From Paenibacillus sp. JDR-2 (GTDB lineage: Bacteria; Bacillota; Bacilli; Paenibacillales; Paenibacillaceae): a DNA stretch of 64,000 nt. The stretch lies in assembly GCF_000023585.1 (NCBI RefSeq), contig NC_012914.1, forward strand, positions 644,001 to 708,000, given 5' to 3'. How positions within the stretch are numbered: position 1 is the first letter of the stretch; each line of letters begins with the position of its first letter. Made by a program: the position numbers and the translations under genes. Below the pieces are notes generated by a model. That model was not told the origin of the DNA and did not search any database. It worked only from the letters and a program-made list of their open reading frames with translations. Shown here in pieces: positions 61,236 to 64,000 of this stretch.

Positions 61236-61237
61236 CG

Positions 61238-61999
61238 TTACAATTCCTTTCTATGCGAGCGTTGCGGCCGTACAAGCCACTTGGATAAGAGAACGGCGTA
61301 ATAGATGAGTCCGGCGATACAGGCAAGCTGAATATTGTTTAGCCCAAGATAGAAATGAGGGGTTGGCTTAATAAAATCGATAACGAAGCGGAACAGCAGA
61401 TAACCGGTCATAAACAATTGGAAGACGGCTCCGTCGGGCAAGCTGCCCTTTCGTTTCCAGTGAAAGAGGAAGGCGCCAAGCAGCAGGAGGAAAGCAATCT
61501 CATACAGCTGCGTCGGATGCCGCAGTACCCCGTCGCCGAAATCGATTCCGGTGATCCAGCTAGTGGCCACGCCGTACGTATGATCGTCAAGACCGGTCAG
61601 GAAGCAGCCGATTCGCCCGATGACCATGCCAACGATAAGGGGCAAAGCCATATCATCGCCCGTGGAGCGGGAATAGCCGATCCGCTTCTTCGTCCATTCG
61701 ACGCCGATAAGGCCGCCGAGCAGCCCTCCAACGATCGTTTTGCCTTCCATGAGATAGGTGTAGCTGTTCCAGCTCTCAAGCGTTAAGGAAGGGTCCTCGA
61801 ACCAATACAGCAGCTTAGAGCCGACCGCCGCACCCATGATGGCGCCAACGATGACCCACATGCCTTGCACGATTGGAATTTTGTCCTTGCTTCTAGTGTA
61901 GAGATAGACGCGAAATCCGATAAAATACGCTAGTGTTTCAAATACCGCATGGGGATGCAGTTTTACAAAACCAAGATCAATCCAGACAGGGAAAGTCAT
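61238..61999 (-). CDS. Divergent Lgt-like (prolipoprotein diacylglyceryl transferase family) membrane protein
   Basis: A 253-residue protein with about seven helices and Lgt landmarks: GRIGCFLTGLDDHTYG at 128-143, HPTQLYE at 161-167 and YLLFRFVIDFIKP near 200. True Lgt has GRxGNFxNxE and a catalytic HGGLxG loop. Here the asparagine is C132 and the loop is KTIVGGLLGG with no histidine. It may therefore bind phosphatidylglycerol without standard transferase chemistry. It is first in an operon with the radical SAM gene. ATG 61999 follows TTGGAGC. Confidence 0.75.
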   Translation of the reverse strand: MTFPVWIDLGFVKLHPHAVFETLAYFIGFRVYLYTRSKDKIPIVQGMWVIVGAIMGAAVGSKLLYWFEDPSLTLESWNSYTYLMEGKTIVGGLLGGLIGVEWTKKRIGYSRSTGDDMALPLIVGMVIGRIGCFLTGLDDHTYGVATSWITGIDFGDGVLRHPTQLYEIAFLLLLGAFLFHWKRKGSLPDGAVFQLFMTGYLLFRFVIDFIKPTPHFYLGLNNIQLACIAGLIYYAVLLSKWLVRPQRSHRKEL

Positions 62000-62171
62000 G
62001 ATGCGCTCCAATCTATCGTATTGGCTTATTTTGTATAGATTCGCTTATCAATACAAAAATCCCTTTCTATTTCCATAAGCTTTCCTCGGCTTGGAATGAG
62101 ACCGCAACATTACAAAATAGCTCCTATGGTACAAATAAGGATGTAAAAAACGGGAGGAGCTGAAGCAGAGC

Positions 62172-62936
62172 ATGAGCAGATTAAGCGGAAAAATTGCGCT
62201 GGTAACCGGTGCAAGCAAAGGGATTGGCCGCGCTATTGCGCTGAGACTTGCAGAGGAGGGGGCGATAGTAGCCGTTCATTACGGTTCTAATCATGATGCG
62301 GCGGCGGACGTCGTACGGCAAATCGGGCAAATGGGTGGAGAAGCCTTTGCGATAGGGCAGGAGCTTGGTACGCTTGCCAGCGCTGTTAAGCTTTTTGAAG
62401 GATTGGATCTGGCCTTGGAGCAGCGTACGGGAGAGAAGTACATTGATATTCTCGTTAATAATGCAGGCGTGGGACTTGTGACCGCTATCGAGGAAACAAC
62501 GGAAGCCGCCTTCGACCATGTGATGAATACCAATGTAAAGGGCCCGTTTTTCCTTGTTCAGCAAGCGTTGTCCCGAATAAGAGACGGCGGGAGAATGATT
62601 AACTTATCCTCTGCCGTAACGAGAATTTCCTTGCCGGGGGTGGCGGCGTACAGCATGAGCAAAGGGGCTGTCAATACGCTTACGTTATCATTATCCACCC
62701 AGCTTGCTCCCCGCGGGATAACCGTTAATGCCCTGCAGCCCGGATTTGTCGCCACGGACATGAACAAAGCTATGCTGCAGGATGAATCGGGCTATCAATT
62801 CGGTGCCGGGTATTCAAGCTTCGGCAGGTGGGGAGAGCCTTCGGATATCGCGGATGTTGCGGCGTTTCTCGCTTCTTCCGACAGCCGCTGGATTACGGGG
62901 CAGTGCATAGATGTAAGCGGCGGATCGCATTTATAA
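62172..62936 (+). CDS. Short-chain dehydrogenase/reductase
   Basis: A 254-residue classical SDR: TGASKGIG cofactor loop, NNAG in LVNNAGVGLV, serine in NLSSAVTR, YSMSK catalytic pair, and NALQPGFVATDMNK. A C-terminal ITGQCIDVSGG fits the 3-oxoacyl-ACP reductase-like subgroup. An insertion near 65-85 (GTLASAVKLFEGLDLALEQRTGEKYID) recalls SDRs that pass through larger ligands. GGAGGAGC precedes the ATG by about 13 bases. Divergent from the Lgt-like operon. Confidence 0.88.
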   Translation: MSRLSGKIALVTGASKGIGRAIALRLAEEGAIVAVHYGSNHDAAADVVRQIGQMGGEAFAIGQELGTLASAVKLFEGLDLALEQRTGEKYIDILVNNAGVGLVTAIEETTEAAFDHVMNTNVKGPFFLVQQALSRIRDGGRMINLSSAVTRISLPGVAAYSMSKGAVNTLTLSLSTQLAPRGITVNALQPGFVATDMNKAMLQDESGYQFGAGYSSFGRWGEPSDIADVAAFLASSDSRWITGQCIDVSGGSHL

Positions 62937-62943
62937 GAATGAG

Positions 62944-62986
62944 AAAAAGGCCGGGAATCCCTCGTTGGAAGAGAAGCCCGGCCTTG
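62944..62986 (-). terminator. Terminator of the CocE-like gene
   Basis: AAGGCCGGG and CCCGGCCTT form a perfect 9-bp stem; on the minus strand TTTTTCTC follows, which fits ending the leftward hydrolase gene. Confidence 0.75.
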
Positions 62987-62993
62987 CATCGTA

Positions 62994-64000
62994 TTATTCG
63001 CCAAGCACGGGAAGCAGAACGTGGCTTGGATATTGCCCGGAGTGATAGATGGTCTGCGTAGCCGGAATCGGCTCTGGATCGTCATACGGGTTCAGACCCG
63101 TATTGGAGTTCGGGAACGCAACAAACTTGCTGGACGACGTAATCGAGAAGCGGATGCGGTGCCCGGCAGGGAACTGATGCGCGATATTAGGCAAGAAAAT
63201 ATCGAACCTCTCCACCTTGCCGGGGATCAGCAGCTCCGGCTTGTCATAACCGTGACGGTATTTGGCGCGGACGATGTAGCTGGAGAGCAGAATGGAGTTG
63301 CCGGCTTCATCCACGTCGCTAAGCGCGACAACCCAGTCGGTATCTACCGCCGAGCTTGCCGCATAGAGAACGGCGGACAATTCGCCGGCAATCTTAAGCG
63401 GCTGCTCCAGCTTGTCGCCGGTATAGCAGAGCACGTCCTGGCGCAGCTCGATCGTACGCCGGTTTTCCGGGATTCGCTCCCCGGAATCCACGACCGGGTC
63501 CCCCGGGTTATAGACATAAACATCCGGCGTGCTGTCCTGCGGCTGCCGCAGCGTCAGCTTGCCGTCGCCAAAGGCCGAGTTCGCCCGTCCGCCGCCTCCG
63601 AGATAGAATGGCGTAACGGACGCTTCGACCGGCGTCCAATCCGTGGATGTCCGCCATTTGTTCTCGCCAACCACGTAGTAGCGGGCACGGGGCTCCTCGT
63701 TAATGCCGTTTGCCGCACCCTTCAGGAAATGATCGAACCAGCGGAGGACGTTAACGTCATAGTCGTAGACGACGGCATCCTCGCCAAAGGCGGTACCTTC
63801 CAGATCGCGGGCGCGGTTTGGACCATGCTCCCAAGGGCCAAGCCAGATTTTCCGGTTCGGAACGTCATGCTCGGTGAGAAGGCGCCAGGTTTCCGATACG
63901 CCGGGACTGTCGCCGTCATACCAGCCGGAGATGACGAACATCGGAGCCTTAATCTGATCCGCACGCTCCGAATGGGTGCAGTTCTTCCAATATTCGTCGT
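62994..64000 (-). CDS. CocE/NonD-family hydrolase, 5'-truncated by the window edge
   Basis: The frame runs to the last base, so the N-terminal part with the serine nucleophile is outside. Visible are DEYWKNCTHSERADQIKAPMFVISGWYDGD (with the catalytic aspartate), the histidine in WLGPWEHGPN-like sequence, and a beta-sandwich C-terminal domain (FDIFLPNIAHQFPAGHRIRFSITSSSKFVAFPNSNTGL). This is the peptidase S15/cocaine esterase architecture. It hydrolyses an ester or X-Pro peptide; substrate unknown. Roughly half of the usual 550-650 residues is visible. Confidence 0.85.
   Translation of the reverse strand, partial: DEYWKNCTHSERADQIKAPMFVISGWYDGDSPGVSETWRLLTEHDVPNRKIWLGPWEHGPNRARDLEGTAFGEDAVVYDYDVNVLRWFDHFLKGAANGINEEPRARYYVVGENKWRTSTDWTPVEASVTPFYLGGGGRANSAFGDGKLTLRQPQDSTPDVYVYNPGDPVVDSGERIPENRRTIELRQDVLCYTGDKLEQPLKIAGELSAVLYAASSAVDTDWVVALSDVDEAGNSILLSSYIVRAKYRHGYDKPELLIPGKVERFDIFLPNIAHQFPAGHRIRFSITSSSKFVAFPNSNTGLNPYDDPEPIPATQTIYHSGQYPSHVLLPVLGE

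Overview
The window reads as chromosomal DNA of a Paenibacillus-like Firmicute. The signs are strong AAGGAGG-type ribosome binding sites, an SLH-domain surface protein, a MalF/MalG-type sugar importer without its own ATPase, a KhtT/KhtU pair, a ydaJKLMN-like exopolysaccharide operon and many one-component regulators beside their targets. Genus is an inference from gene content. I saw no rRNA, tRNA, CRISPR array, phage or insertion sequence. Both window ends cut genes: an EamA transporter on the left and a CocE/NonD-type hydrolase on the right.

Layout. 1-15.6 kb is mixed accessory metabolism and regulation: DMT transporters, a metallophosphoesterase, tandem DUF1259 genes, a MocR regulator divergent from an EamA exporter, an AraC regulator divergent from a sulfatase, an MscS-type channel, an enolase-superfamily enzyme, an esterase, and HxlR and WYL regulators. 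16-20.8 kb is a complete urea ABC importer (urtABCDE) behind a clear sigma-A promoter with a GlnR/TnrA-like box. 22.1-30.2 kb is a divergent sugar regulon: a sugar-binding lipoprotein and two permeases on one side, a roughly 1120-residue GH94-type phosphorylase and a LacI regulator on the other, with GAAACGTTTC operators at both promoters. By composition it resembles the known beta-1,2-glucooligosaccharide (SOGP) clusters. 30.4-36 kb holds a YcxB-like protein, an RMND1/DUF155 protein, a prolyl-4-hydroxylase-like dioxygenase, a small secreted protein, an ABC-F ATPase and a MarR-flavodoxin pair.

36.4-44.9 kb is a six-gene exopolysaccharide operon corresponding to Bacillus subtilis ydaJ, L, M, N and K. 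It has an added polytopic membrane protein. Its last gene is a degenerate GGDEF protein that keeps the c-di-GMP-binding I-site (RAND) but has lost GGDEF. 45-58.7 kb is a run of pheA, a quinone reductase/MarR pair, an MBL hydrolase, a second sulfatase, khtTU, an HPP protein/LysR pair, an SDR/TetR pair, a MarR/VOC pair with an apparent CTG start, an SLH protein and an SMP-30-like lactonase.

58.7-62 kb carries, besides a gamma-class carbonic anhydrase, the most unusual unit: a tight three-gene operon of a divergent Lgt-like membrane protein, a multi-cysteine radical SAM protein of the MJ0619/tetraether-lipid-synthase type, and a small three-helix membrane protein. I propose it as a candidate lipid-modifying system. 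The window closes with an SDR and the partial hydrolase.

Functions are assigned from protein motifs and gene context read by eye; no database search was run.
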